11,181 nucleotides of DNA from contig SIAZ01000112.1 in NCBI GenBank assembly GCA_009695405.1, forward strand, positions 1 to 11,181, read 5' to 3'. The notes under the pieces were generated by a model, which was not told the DNA's origin, made no database searches, and was given only the letters and a program-made list of their open reading frames with translations. The position numbers and the translations under genes are program-made. The DNA comes from Pedosphaera sp. (GTDB taxonomy: Bacteria > Verrucomicrobiota > Verrucomicrobiia > Limisphaerales > UBA9464). Below are positions 1-7,438 of this stretch, one piece after another (position 1 is the first letter of the stretch; every line of letters starts with the position of its first letter).

Positions 1-3
1 CTT

Positions 4-24
4 ACCCAGTTGTTGCGACTGGGT
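4..24. repeat. Perfect 7-bp hairpin at the left edge
   Basis: ACCCAGT at 4-10 and ACTGGGT at 18-24 are exact reverse complements around a 7-base loop. There is no T-run directly after the stem on either strand, so it is not a standard rho-independent terminator. It may be part of a structured repeat together with the hairpin at 154-175. Confidence 0.5.
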
Positions 25-153
25 CCCGCTGTTTAAATTGTCAGGTGTATTCACCAACGTAGGGCAACATTTTCAGCGGCTTATGTCTAGCCGTTTCTTT
101 TACCCCCTTTCCATCGGCCCTTTCCAGCCACCAGCCAAACGCCCTGCGGGAAC

Positions 154-175
154 GTCTCCAACTGCGATTGGAGAC
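154..175. repeat. Perfect 8-bp hairpin
   Basis: GTCTCCAA (154-161) and TTGGAGAC (168-175) are exact reverse complements around the 6-base loop CTGCGA. No T-run follows on either strand. An 8-base segment at 24-31 is also the reverse complement of 187-194, so this part of the window is rich in inverted repeats. It could be a small dispersed palindromic element or a structured RNA; the sequence does not decide between them. Confidence 0.5.
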
Positions 176-623
176 ACCTCGCGAACCAGCGGGATGGAGT
201 AATACAGAGGGTGAGGGATTAGGACATGCTCGGGTCAATTGTCCCATTCAGCCAACCAATCCAATCCGTTGAATGTGTCATCAGGGATCTTGTTGCTATA
301 CACGAGATTCCCGCTGCCACAAAATCATCCTCGAGCGATAGTGACCCTCGATGCCAAGCTGCGACGCGAAAAAGAAACAGCTTCCGGCCGCGATGGGGCG
401 GATATCGGCCAAACTTATAAATGAGATACTCTGGCGCATCGGGCACACCGGCCGCGGTTAGTCGCCATAGTGTAGACCAGTCCCACTTCCACGATGCGGT
501 CCGACTGAAGAAACTTCGTCCGACGGGGCTTCCTGTTTTCCTGGGTTGGTATTTCCCGGTTTTAGTTTTGCCTCAGAGAACGAGCCCTTAGGAGACGTGG
601 TCTGTTTTTTCTGAGGTCTAAAA

Positions 624-2072
624 TTAGAAGCGATTGATGGCCGTCTGACATTCCAATTCAGTAAATCCGAGTGCGGATACAATGCCGCCGGCCTTCGACC
701 ATGTTTCTTGGTACTCTGCGGAAGCGATCGAATCTGAAACGATACCGGCCCCAACGTGAAACCAAGCGCGTCCGTCTTTGAGTACAACGGTGCGGATAGC
801 GATGCTAAGTTGGCTTTCTCGGTTGAAGCCAAGGTAGCCAATGCAACCGGTGTAGGGCCCGCGCGCAACCGGTTCAAGAACGTCGATAATCTCCATAGCA
901 CGAATCTTTGGAGCCCCAGTGATACTGCCACCTGGAAAACAGCTTTCTAGGACGTCGAGATGGGTTAGATGCGCCCGGATAGTGGATTGGATTGTAGAGA
1001 CGAGATGTTGGACTTGAGCAAAACGTTCGAGGTGTGCCAAGTGGGGAACATTGACGGAACCAAACTCACTGACCCGTCCGAGATCATTACGAAGCAGATC
1101 GGTAATCATCACCAGTTCTGCGCGTTCTTTTTCACTGGTGATGAGTTCCTGAGTGAGTGCCGCATCTAAAGTGGGATCGATATGACGGGGGCGGGTTCCC
1201 TTGATGGGTCGGGTTACGGCATGACGACCGCTGAGGCGGAGGAAGAGTTCTGGCGATGAGGAGCAGATCGAAAATTCATCTGCGGCTAAAAAGGCTGCAA
1301 AAGGAGAGGGGGAAACCCGGCAGAGTTGTTCGAAGAGATCGAGTCCACCGTAGGCCCATTTGGCGTCGAGACGTTGGGCAAGGTTGACTTGGTAAATGTC
1401 GCCGGAGCGGATCCAATCTTGAGCCAGTTTGACGGCTTGAAGGAATTGGTGTTTAGGAAATGAGGATTGGAGAGAAGATTCGCTATGGTTTATAAAAGGA
1501 GTTGAGAGAGTGAAAGGAAGTGAACTGGGTTCGGAGAGGAGTTGGTGTTTCCACCAATCAAGATCCGTATCCGCCCTTGATTGGGAGCGTTCGCCATTGG
1601 CTTCGAGGCCGGTGGAGACGATAAAAACAGAATTCTCCAAATGATCAAAGACAACGAGGCTGGCATAGAATCCAAGGTTACAGTCGGGCAACTCCAAGTC
1701 GTGGATGGTGTGGCGGCTGAGGCGGGGTTCGACGAAGTATTTGAGGTCGTACCCCCAGAAACCGAAAATGCCGCCCAAAGGGAAGGGAGGGGACTCTTCG
1801 TCGAGGAGTTCGAATCGAGCGATGAGAGCATTCAGCAAGGCCCAAGGATTTCCGAATTGGACTTCCGAATTTGTACCGAGTTGGAGTGTTTCGCAGCGGG
1901 ATCCGCTGGATCGGAAGCGAAGGAAAGGACGTGCGGTGACAAACGAGTAGCGTGCCGAGGGAACCTCGAGCATGCCGGTGCGTAGAACGACGAGCCCTAG
2001 TTCGAGTTCGAGTCGTCTGGCGAGGGATTCCGGTGTTTGCAGGGTATGAACGGATTGAATCAGCGACCGCAT
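624..2072 (-). CDS. pabB: Aminodeoxychorismate synthase component I
   Basis: This 482-residue chorismate-utilising enzyme converts chorismate, with ammonia from a PabA/TrpG glutaminase, to 4-amino-4-deoxychorismate, the precursor of p-aminobenzoate and folate. The N-terminal domain (about 1-170) is TrpE/PabB-like. The catalytic domain (about 205-470) shows GDIYQVNLAQR (224-234), PIKGTRPR (289-296), LLRNDLGRV (326-334), FPGGSITGAPK (379-389) and YQETWSKAGG (454-463). Lysine 291 in PIKGT is the family's marker for PabB; anthranilate synthase TrpE has PIAGT there. That residue is why I call PabB rather than TrpE. Length is normal and there is no fused PabC or glutaminase domain. The ATG at 2072 has no Shine-Dalgarno motif before it. 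It follows the FKBP gene by about 129 bases on the same strand, and no pabA or pabC is nearby. The enzyme is cytoplasmic. Confidence 0.93.
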   Translation of the reverse strand: MRSLIQSVHTLQTPESLARRLELELGLVVLRTGMLEVPSARYSFVTARPFLRFRSSGSRCETLQLGTNSEVQFGNPWALLNALIARFELLDEESPPFPLGGIFGFWGYDLKYFVEPRLSRHTIHDLELPDCNLGFYASLVVFDHLENSVFIVSTGLEANGERSQSRADTDLDWWKHQLLSEPSSLPFTLSTPFINHSESSLQSSFPKHQFLQAVKLAQDWIRSGDIYQVNLAQRLDAKWAYGGLDLFEQLCRVSPSPFAAFLAADEFSICSSSPELFLRLSGRHAVTRPIKGTRPRHIDPTLDAALTQELITSEKERAELVMITDLLRNDLGRVSEFGSVNVPHLAHLERFAQVQHLVSTIQSTIRAHLTHLDVLESCFPGGSITGAPKIRAMEIIDVLEPVARGPYTGCIGYLGFNRESQLSIAIRTVVLKDGRAWFHVGAGIVSDSIASAEYQETWSKAGGIVSALGFTELECQTAINRF

Positions 2073-2172
2073 GGAAGATCAGGGGGTTAGTGAGGCTCAG
2101 TCCGCCGCTGAAGGAGACATAGAAAAAGCAAAAACGCTGAGAACGCATAGCGAACCCAGCGGCTTAATGCAA

Positions 2173-2191
2173 ACTCTCAACGACGGAGAGT
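2173..2191 (-). terminator. Weak terminator-like hairpin after the FKBP gene
   Basis: On the minus strand, just past the FKBP stop codon, ACTCTC and GAGAGT pair perfectly around a 7-base loop. Only a very short T tract (TTT then GC) follows, so it is at best a weak terminator. It lies between the FKBP stop and the pabB start, so it would attenuate read-through into pabB rather than end the transcript. It could also be chance. Confidence 0.25.
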
Positions 2192-2201
2192 CTTTCAGCT
2201 T

Positions 2202-2903
2202 TTACTTACCCGACTCAATAGCGAGAAGTTCGACTTCAAAAATAAGAGTCGAGTTGGGCCCGATTGACCCACCGGCACCTTGGGCGCCGTAGGCGAGTTC
2301 GGAGGGAATAGTAAATTGAAATTTCTCTCCAACCTTCATAAGTTGCACGCCTTCAGTCCAACCTGGGATGACGCCATTCAAGGGGAATGAGATTGGCTCT
2401 TTGCGATCGACAGAGCTATCGAAAACCGTGCCATCAATGAGGGTGCCGTGATAGTGAACCTTAACAGTGTCGGTCGCCTTAGGAGATTTAGCACCGTCAG
2501 CACCGGCTTTGAGAACTTTGTATTGGAGTCCACTGGCGGTGGATTTGACTCCGTCTTTTTTCGCATTCGCGGCGAGGTAAGCGGCGCCCCTCTTGGTGTT
2601 TTCATCACCAGCAACGGCCTGAGTGGCTTGACGTTTCTGCATAAGGCTTGCTTTAAAGTCGCTCAAGGTTTTTTCCAATTCGGCATCGGTTAGTTGCATT
2701 TTGGTGCCAAAACTATCGGCGATGCCTGCGGCGAGGGCTTTTCCGTTGAGTTCAAGCCCCTGCTTTTTCATGCTTTTTCCAATGTCAGCGCCGATGGCGT
2801 AACTGGAACGGGACTTTTCGTTGGTGAGGTCTAGCTTGTCTTGTGCCAAGGCGGCTGAAGCGGAGAGCGTGGATATAATCAATGTTGCAAGATGTTTGTT
2901 CAT
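2202..2903 (-). CDS. Exported FKBP-type peptidyl-prolyl cis-trans isomerase
   Basis: This 233-residue protein should catalyse prolyl cis-trans isomerisation and assist folding outside the cytoplasm. I chose the ATG at 2903; an in-frame TTG two codons upstream (2907-2909) would add two residues. The first 20 or so residues form a signal peptide (MNK, a hydrophobic run, cleavage near SAALA-Q) with no lipobox cysteine, so a soluble periplasmic protein is expected. An FKBP N-terminal dimerisation region follows (about 30-95, with SYAIGADIGKSM and LTDAELEKTL), then an alanine/lysine-rich linker. The FKBP catalytic domain occupies about 145-230, with VKVHYHGTLIDG, VFDSS, VIPGWTEGVQLM, AYG and STLIFEVELL. 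The layout matches the FkpA/Mip/FklB group. No Shine-Dalgarno motif precedes the start. It lies downstream of lpd on the same strand. Confidence 0.9.
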   Translation of the reverse strand: MNKHLATLIISTLSASAALAQDKLDLTNEKSRSSYAIGADIGKSMKKQGLELNGKALAAGIADSFGTKMQLTDAELEKTLSDFKASLMQKRQATQAVAGDENTKRGAAYLAANAKKDGVKSTASGLQYKVLKAGADGAKSPKATDTVKVHYHGTLIDGTVFDSSVDRKEPISFPLNGVIPGWTEGVQLMKVGEKFQFTIPSELAYGAQGAGGSIGPNSTLIFEVELLAIESGK

Positions 2904-3131
2904 GAGCAAGCCCGCGGCGCAAGGAGGCGAAGCAGGGAGTGACGTTTGGTGAATTATCGGTATCTGTGGAAGGAAAATCAGCTAATCAAGAGTTTGATTT
3001 GGACTGAAACTGGGAGAGAAGACGTGTCTCGAGACTTCCTAGGTTCAGGTGGGATCCAATCACAATCTAAAGGGAAGTTGCCAAAGCTTTCGGGTTGTGG
3101 AGAAGGCTATTCACTGGTTGATTGGATTCGT

Positions 3132-4553
3132 TCAGTGGGTTTTCTTCCGAGTGAAAACGTGGGTGCTATGGCCGAAGAAGACCTCTGCTCCTTCCATGAG
3201 CGTTTCGCTCAGAGTGGGGTGAGGGTGAACGATTTGGGCGAGGTCATGAACGGTCGCCCCCATTTCTATAGCCACCGTGCCCTCACCGATCAGTTCACCG
3301 GCACCGTGACCGACAATTCCGACGCCAAGAATCCGTTCGGTGCTTGGGTCGATGATGAGTTTTGTAAGACCATCGGTTCGGTCATAGGTCAAAGCGCGAC
3401 CGCTAGCGCCCCAAGGGAATTTGGCGACTTCGATTGGGATCCCTTTGGCTTTGGCCTCGGTTTCAGTGAGTCCTACCCAAGCCACTTCTGGGTCTGTGAA
3501 GATGACAGCGGGTATGAGGTAGTCGCGATTCACCGAGTGCCCCTCCCCGGCGATATTATCGACGGCGATCCGAGCTTCCTTGCTGGCTTTGTGGGCGAAC
3601 ATGATCCCTCCGGCAACATCACCGATCGCGAAGATGTTAGGATCAGTGGTGGTCATTTTCTCGTCGACTCGGATGAATCCCTTATCGTCCTTTTGAACGG
3701 CCGTATTTTCCAAACCAAGATCTTGACCATTGGGAATGCGCCCGACCGAAACCAAGACGCGGTCGTAGTATTCCTCTAATTTTTGACCGTTATAGTCGAT
3801 AGTGACTTTGATCTGTTTTGCTGAGGTCTTCATTTCAAGGACCTTTGCCTTGAGACGAACCTCTTTGAACGCTTTTTTGGCATAGGCTGCTACAGGTCGT
3901 ATGAGATCAGGATCTGCTCCAGTGAGGAGGGCTTCGACGGCTTCGACCACAGTGACCTGAGATCCCATAGAAGCGTAGACCGTTCCCAGTTCCATACCGA
4001 TATAACCGCCACCGACCAACAGCAACTTTTCTGGGATATCTGCCATCTCGAGAGCCTCAGTGGAGGTCATGACTCGAGGGTTGCCGAGGTCGAAGGCTTT
4101 CGGAAGAGCCGGACGAGAACCCACGGCGATAATCGCGTTGGTAAATTGGATGTACTGTTGGCCCTGTGACGTCTCGACTCGGAGAGTGGTAGAAGTCTCA
4201 AAGTGAGCACGGCCATGGAGTACAGTTACTCCGCGCATTTTGGCGAGGCTGGCGATGCCAGAACCGAGTTTCTCAAGAATGGAGTCCTTCCAGAGACGGA
4301 GTTTGTCGAGTTCGATCCGTGGTTCCCCGAAGGTGATCCCGCGATGAGCCGATTCCCGTGCGGCGGTGATCATGTGAGAGGCATTCAGTAGAGCCTTGGA
4401 GGGGATGCATCCTCGGTTCATACAAACACCGCCAAGGCGAGGATCACGCTCGATGAGCAGGACCTTCTTACCCAGATCGGCGGCGTGAAAGGCGGCAGCG
4501 TAACCGCCGGGGCCGGCCCCAATGACAACGAGATCAGTCTGAATCGGTTCCAT
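3132..4553 (-). CDS. lpdA: Dihydrolipoamide dehydrogenase (E3)
   Basis: This 473-residue flavoprotein reoxidises the dihydrolipoyl group of E2 and passes electrons through FAD to NAD+. The FAD-binding GAGPGG is at 12-17. The redox disulphide is C44/C49 in GGVCMNRGCIPSK. A second nucleotide-binding motif, VGGGYIGMELG, marks the NAD domain in the middle. The FAD-contacting AIGDVAGG follows, and the C-terminal dimer domain carries HPHPTLSE with the catalytic dyad H445/E450. All key residues are present and length is usual for the family. The start lies 12 bases after the E2 stop, so the two are translated from one message and E3 most likely serves that complex. E3 is often shared with 2-oxoglutarate dehydrogenase and the glycine cleavage system, so it may have other partners. 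No Shine-Dalgarno motif is seen. Confidence 0.95.
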   Translation of the reverse strand: MEPIQTDLVVIGAGPGGYAAAFHAADLGKKVLLIERDPRLGGVCMNRGCIPSKALLNASHMITAARESAHRGITFGEPRIELDKLRLWKDSILEKLGSGIASLAKMRGVTVLHGRAHFETSTTLRVETSQGQQYIQFTNAIIAVGSRPALPKAFDLGNPRVMTSTEALEMADIPEKLLLVGGGYIGMELGTVYASMGSQVTVVEAVEALLTGADPDLIRPVAAYAKKAFKEVRLKAKVLEMKTSAKQIKVTIDYNGQKLEEYYDRVLVSVGRIPNGQDLGLENTAVQKDDKGFIRVDEKMTTTDPNIFAIGDVAGGIMFAHKASKEARIAVDNIAGEGHSVNRDYLIPAVIFTDPEVAWVGLTETEAKAKGIPIEVAKFPWGASGRALTYDRTDGLTKLIIDPSTERILGVGIVGHGAGELIGEGTVAIEMGATVHDLAQIVHPHPTLSETLMEGAEVFFGHSTHVFTRKKTH

Positions 4554-4565
4554 GACGCAAAAGGC

Positions 4566-5840
4566 TTAGAGTTTTACCTCGGCTTCTTCAAATCCCTCGA
4601 TGGCCTTGACCAGATCCACCGTGAATCGGGCGGCAGCACCGCCGTCAATGACCCGATGGTCGTAACTAATTGTGAGTGGCATCATAAGACGCGCCTCGAT
4701 CCGCCCTTCGGTGGTCACTATTGGTTTTAAGCGAGATTTGCCGAGTCCGAGAATGGCAACCTCCGGTTTGTTAATGATCGGAGTGAAATGCGAACCACCA
4801 ATAGCGCCTTGGTTAGAAATAGTGAAAGTTCCTCCTTTCATCTCCTCCGCGCCGACTTTTCGATCACGCGCTCTAGGAGCGATGAGTGCGAGTTCGCGAG
4901 AAATTTCCAGAAGCGACTTTTTATCCGCATCCTTGAGCACCGGCACCAGAAGTCCAGCGTCGGTATCCACAGCAATGCCGATATGGAAATACTGTTTAAG
5001 CACTAGAACCTCGGCGACCTCATTGAGACTCGAGTTAAACTTGGGATGCTTCTGTAGCGCACCAACCAGTGCCTTAATAATAAAGGGCGTTGGTGTTAGC
5101 TTAACCCCTGCGGCTTCATAAGCGGCTTTGTGGCGGATACGTAAGGTCTCGATGACGCTCATATCAGCCTCATCGAATTGGGTCACATGAGGAAGTGTAA
5201 CCTTGTTTTCCAGCATACGGCTGGAAATAATCTTTCTTAGGGCGGTGAGAGGTTCGCTAGTGACCGGTCCGTAAAGTCCGAAATCTTGATTAACAAGAGG
5301 AAAACTGAGGCCTTGAGGTCCCTCGGCGTAGCGACCCGCTCGGGCGACTTTGGCCTCGAGTTTTGAGACGTAGCGGGCCAGATCTTCCAATTGAACACGG
5401 CCACCGGAACCGCTGCCACGGACCCGAGACAGGCGGATACCGAGATCTCTAGCTACCTTGCGGACGTAAGGACTCGCGGCGGGAGTAGGACCTTCCTCGC
5501 TCTCGTCTCCTGTCACAATGTCACTTTCGCTCTCGTCGTCCTTTGTAACTAGGGGAGCTATCTTCTTGGTAATGGACTTCGACTTGGGCGGCGCGCTGGG
5601 GGGCGATCCGGAACCTTCGAGGGTAAGTAAAATTGTGCCCACGGCAATGGTGTCGCCCTCCTTTACTATTACCGAAGCCACTGTGCCGGCAGAGGGCGAG
5701 GGGATGGGCGCGATGGCTTTCTCAGACTCCAGTTCAAGGATAGTCTGACCTGTGGTGATAGTATCGCCCGCTTTGACGAGCACACTGACGACTTTGCCGC
5801 CTTCGGCTCCATCCCCGATCTTTGGAAACCGTACGTCCAT
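4566..5840 (-). CDS. aceF: Pyruvate dehydrogenase E2, dihydrolipoyl acetyltransferase
   Basis: This 424-residue core enzyme transfers the acetyl group from lipoyl-lysine to CoA. One lipoyl domain occupies about 1-77, with modifiable lysine K41 in LESEKA. A charged and proline/serine-rich linker follows (78-120). The peripheral-subunit-binding domain is at about 121-157 (SPYVRKVARDLGI ... GSGSGGRVQLEDL). The catalytic domain spans about 195-424 and ends with SYDHRVIDGGAAARF, containing catalytic H395 and D399. LPHVTQFDEADM resembles AceF-type pyruvate E2 more than 2-oxoglutarate or branched-chain E2, which is the basis for the substrate call. It has one lipoyl domain where E. coli AceF has three, which explains the short length. 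No E1 gene lies upstream: the neighbour is divergent. A shared-E1 or other 2-oxoacid complex remains possible. No Shine-Dalgarno motif precedes the ATG. Confidence 0.9.
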   Translation of the reverse strand: MDVRFPKIGDGAEGGKVVSVLVKAGDTITTGQTILELESEKAIAPIPSPSAGTVASVIVKEGDTIAVGTILLTLEGSGSPPSAPPKSKSITKKIAPLVTKDDESESDIVTGDESEEGPTPAASPYVRKVARDLGIRLSRVRGSGSGGRVQLEDLARYVSKLEAKVARAGRYAEGPQGLSFPLVNQDFGLYGPVTSEPLTALRKIISSRMLENKVTLPHVTQFDEADMSVIETLRIRHKAAYEAAGVKLTPTPFIIKALVGALQKHPKFNSSLNEVAEVLVLKQYFHIGIAVDTDAGLLVPVLKDADKKSLLEISRELALIAPRARDRKVGAEEMKGGTFTISNQGAIGGSHFTPIINKPEVAILGLGKSRLKPIVTTEGRIEARLMMPLTISYDHRVIDGGAAARFTVDLVKAIEGFEEAEVKL

Positions 5841-5891
5841 AATTAAGTGTGTTCAATGTGAGCCAACTAGGCCGAGGGATGAAATAGTTTT

Positions 5892-5903
5892 TTTTGTACA
5901 AAA
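5892..5903. promoter_or_regulatory. 12-bp palindrome in the divergent intergenic region
   Basis: TTTTGTACAAAA is a perfect 12-base palindrome. It lies 52 bases upstream of the aceF start and 84 bases upstream of the divergent metallohydrolase start, inside an AT-rich 146-base intergenic region that must hold the promoters of both. A dimeric regulator site is possible. AT-rich palindromes also occur by chance, so this is inference. Confidence 0.3.
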
Positions 5904-5986
5904 CAGGTCTAGGCGATTGACAATCGTAAAAAATCTTTTTTTCGCTTTAACTGGAAGGTTTTAAGAATCGAAAGTATCGTTTTTCT

Positions 5987-7381
5987 ATGAAAATTCACTA
6001 TCTCGGGGCCGCCCGTACCACGACGGGTTCGATGTATCTTGTTGAGGTGAATGGAGCAAAAATTCTTCTTGAGTGTGGTTTAAATCAGGGAAGACGTGAG
6101 GAATCGTTAGCTCGGAACCGTGAATTCCTTTTCGATCCTGCAACTCTGGATGCGGTGATTTTGAGCCATGCTCACATTGATCATTCGGGTAATCTGCCCT
6201 CCCTTTGTAAGAAGGGATACACGGGCAATATTTATGCGACTTTTGCGACCCGTGATTTGTGTGCGGTGATGCTAGAGGATTCGGCGCGAGTGCAGTTGGC
6301 GGACAGTCAGTTTGTTTCGCGACAGAGAGCCAAGGAGGGATTGCCTCCGGTTGAACCCTTATACTCAGTGGAAGATGCGGAGAGAGCTAGCCGTCAATTT
6401 GTTGCCATTAACTACGAGCGGAGGATGTCGGTGGCTCCAAGCGTTACCTTGGAGTTTCGCGATGCCGGCCATATTCTTGGATCGGCTCAGGTGATTTTGG
6501 ATATTCGAGAGGGTGATCGAAATTATCGGTATCTGTTCAGCGGAGATATTGGGCGCCCGGATCAAGAAATTCTGCGAGATCCCCAAACGGTCGAGGGTGT
6601 TGATTTTCTGCAAATCGAAAGCACTTACGGAAATCGCGAACACGAAGACGCCGGAGATTCTCGAGAGCAGCTATGTCGCTTTATGTCGGCGGCTTTGGGA
6701 CGTGGAGGAAAGGTGATTGTACCAGCCTTTGCCGTGGGGCGGACCCAACAGTTGGTTTATGTCTTAAATCAGCTGTGTGAAGCCGGACTTGTGCCTCGGG
6801 TGCCGATCTATGTTGATAGCCCCCTCAGTGTTAATGCTACCGAGGTGTTTCGTCTTCATTCAGAGTGTTTTGATTCCGAGACGTACGAGCACCTTCGCAC
6901 CAAGGGAAATCCGTTCGGTATGGAAAATCTCACCTACATTCGCGAAGCGTCGCAGTCGAAGAAGTTAAACGAAGTCACCGAACCTTGCATCATCATTAGT
7001 GCCTCGGGAATGGCTGAAGCTGGCCGGATCCGCCATCATCTCGCTAATAACATTTCCAACCCCAAAAATCTCATTCTGTTTGTGGGGTTTTCTGCGGAAC
7101 ACACCTTAGGTCATCAGATCGTGTCGGGCCGCAGCCCAGTCAATATTTTTGGTATCCCCCATAATGTTCAAGCTGAGGTAGGTCGAATCGATGCCTTTTC
7201 CGGTCATGCGGGGCGTTCTGAGTTGCTGGCCTATGCCAAAGGCTTGGGGGGAGATATCCGTAAAATTACAGTCATTCACGGGGAAGAAATTCCTTCGTTA
7301 GCTTTTGCTGAAGCTCTGAGGAAACTCAAGCCTCAGGCGGACGTAATAGTGCCTGTTCGAGGCCAAGTCATTGACTTTTAG
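5987..7381 (+). CDS. Beta-CASP metallo-beta-lactamase-fold hydrolase, probable RNA-processing nuclease
   Basis: This 464-residue protein belongs to the COG1236-type metallo-beta-lactamase/beta-CASP family, whose characterised members are metal-dependent RNA endo- or exonucleases. The zinc site is visible: HAHIDH at 61-66, GHILGS with H162, FSGDIG with D187, and VIHGE with H431. The beta-CASP insert carries motif A (ESTYGNREH, from E211), VIVPAFAVGRTQ (243-254), motif B ISASGMAEAGRIRHHL (337-352) and motif C FSGHAGR with H407. All expected catalytic positions are present and no KH domain is fused. The start is natural: MKIHYLGAARTTTGS is the canonical first strand of the fold. argJ follows 57 bases downstream on the same strand, so the two probably share a message, though no functional link is evident. 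The precise RNA substrate cannot be told from sequence. Confidence 0.9.
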   Translation: MKIHYLGAARTTTGSMYLVEVNGAKILLECGLNQGRREESLARNREFLFDPATLDAVILSHAHIDHSGNLPSLCKKGYTGNIYATFATRDLCAVMLEDSARVQLADSQFVSRQRAKEGLPPVEPLYSVEDAERASRQFVAINYERRMSVAPSVTLEFRDAGHILGSAQVILDIREGDRNYRYLFSGDIGRPDQEILRDPQTVEGVDFLQIESTYGNREHEDAGDSREQLCRFMSAALGRGGKVIVPAFAVGRTQQLVYVLNQLCEAGLVPRVPIYVDSPLSVNATEVFRLHSECFDSETYEHLRTKGNPFGMENLTYIREASQSKKLNEVTEPCIIISASGMAEAGRIRHHLANNISNPKNLILFVGFSAEHTLGHQIVSGRSPVNIFGIPHNVQAEVGRIDAFSGHAGRSELLAYAKGLGGDIRKITVIHGEEIPSLAFAEALRKLKPQADVIVPVRGQVIDF

Positions 7382-7438
7382 TGGGGGCTTCACCGATTTG
7401 AGATTGTTTCTCGTCGCTGAGTCCGCTTCAAACGGTGT

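Larger units (their letters stand above)
1..623. other. Gene-free stretch downstream of pabB
   Basis: I find no reading frame here that I would call a gene. Open frames on both strands are short, overlap one another and lack recognisable domains or convincing starts. Two perfect hairpins lie in the first 180 bases (listed separately). On the minus strand, a short frame ending at 235-237 and another frame covering about 325-446 read like pieces of one decayed protein joined by a frameshift. No tRNA or rRNA signature and no clear rho-independent terminator for pabB is visible. The stretch may be a dispersed repeat or a gene graveyard; this is inference. Confidence 0.6.

Noticed and set aside
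571..616. CCTCAGA/TCTGAGG inverted repeat as a pabB terminator
   Set aside because: The 7-base arms enclose a 32-base loop and no T-run follows on the minus strand, so it does not look like a functional terminator.
458..931. A 157-codon minus-strand frame overlapping the 3' end of pabB
   Set aside because: It is out of frame with pabB, whose catalytic motifs run through to 624. The remaining part past pabB is low in hydrophobic residues and matches nothing I recognise.
1581..1985. A 134-codon plus-strand frame inside pabB
   Set aside because: It is antisense to the N-terminal domain of PabB and has no start signal or domain.
1678..2148. A 156-codon minus-strand frame starting upstream of pabB in another frame
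   Set aside because: Most of it overlaps pabB out of frame and is arginine/serine-rich, as expected of a shifted reading. The part upstream of 2072 is too short to support a gene.
2946..3779. A 277-codon plus-strand open frame overlapping lpdA
   Set aside because: Most of it is antisense to the strongly supported lpdA gene. It begins at a TTG, shows no domain and has the composition of a shadow frame. A plus-strand AAGGAGG at about 2920-2926 is roughly 19 bases before that TTG, too far to count as a good start signal.
5917..5951. TTGACA at 5917-5922 as the -35 box of a promoter for the metallohydrolase gene
   Set aside because: At 16-18 base spacing the downstream hexamer is T-rich with no TATAAT-like match; the nearest candidate (TTTAAC at 5946) is 23 bases away.
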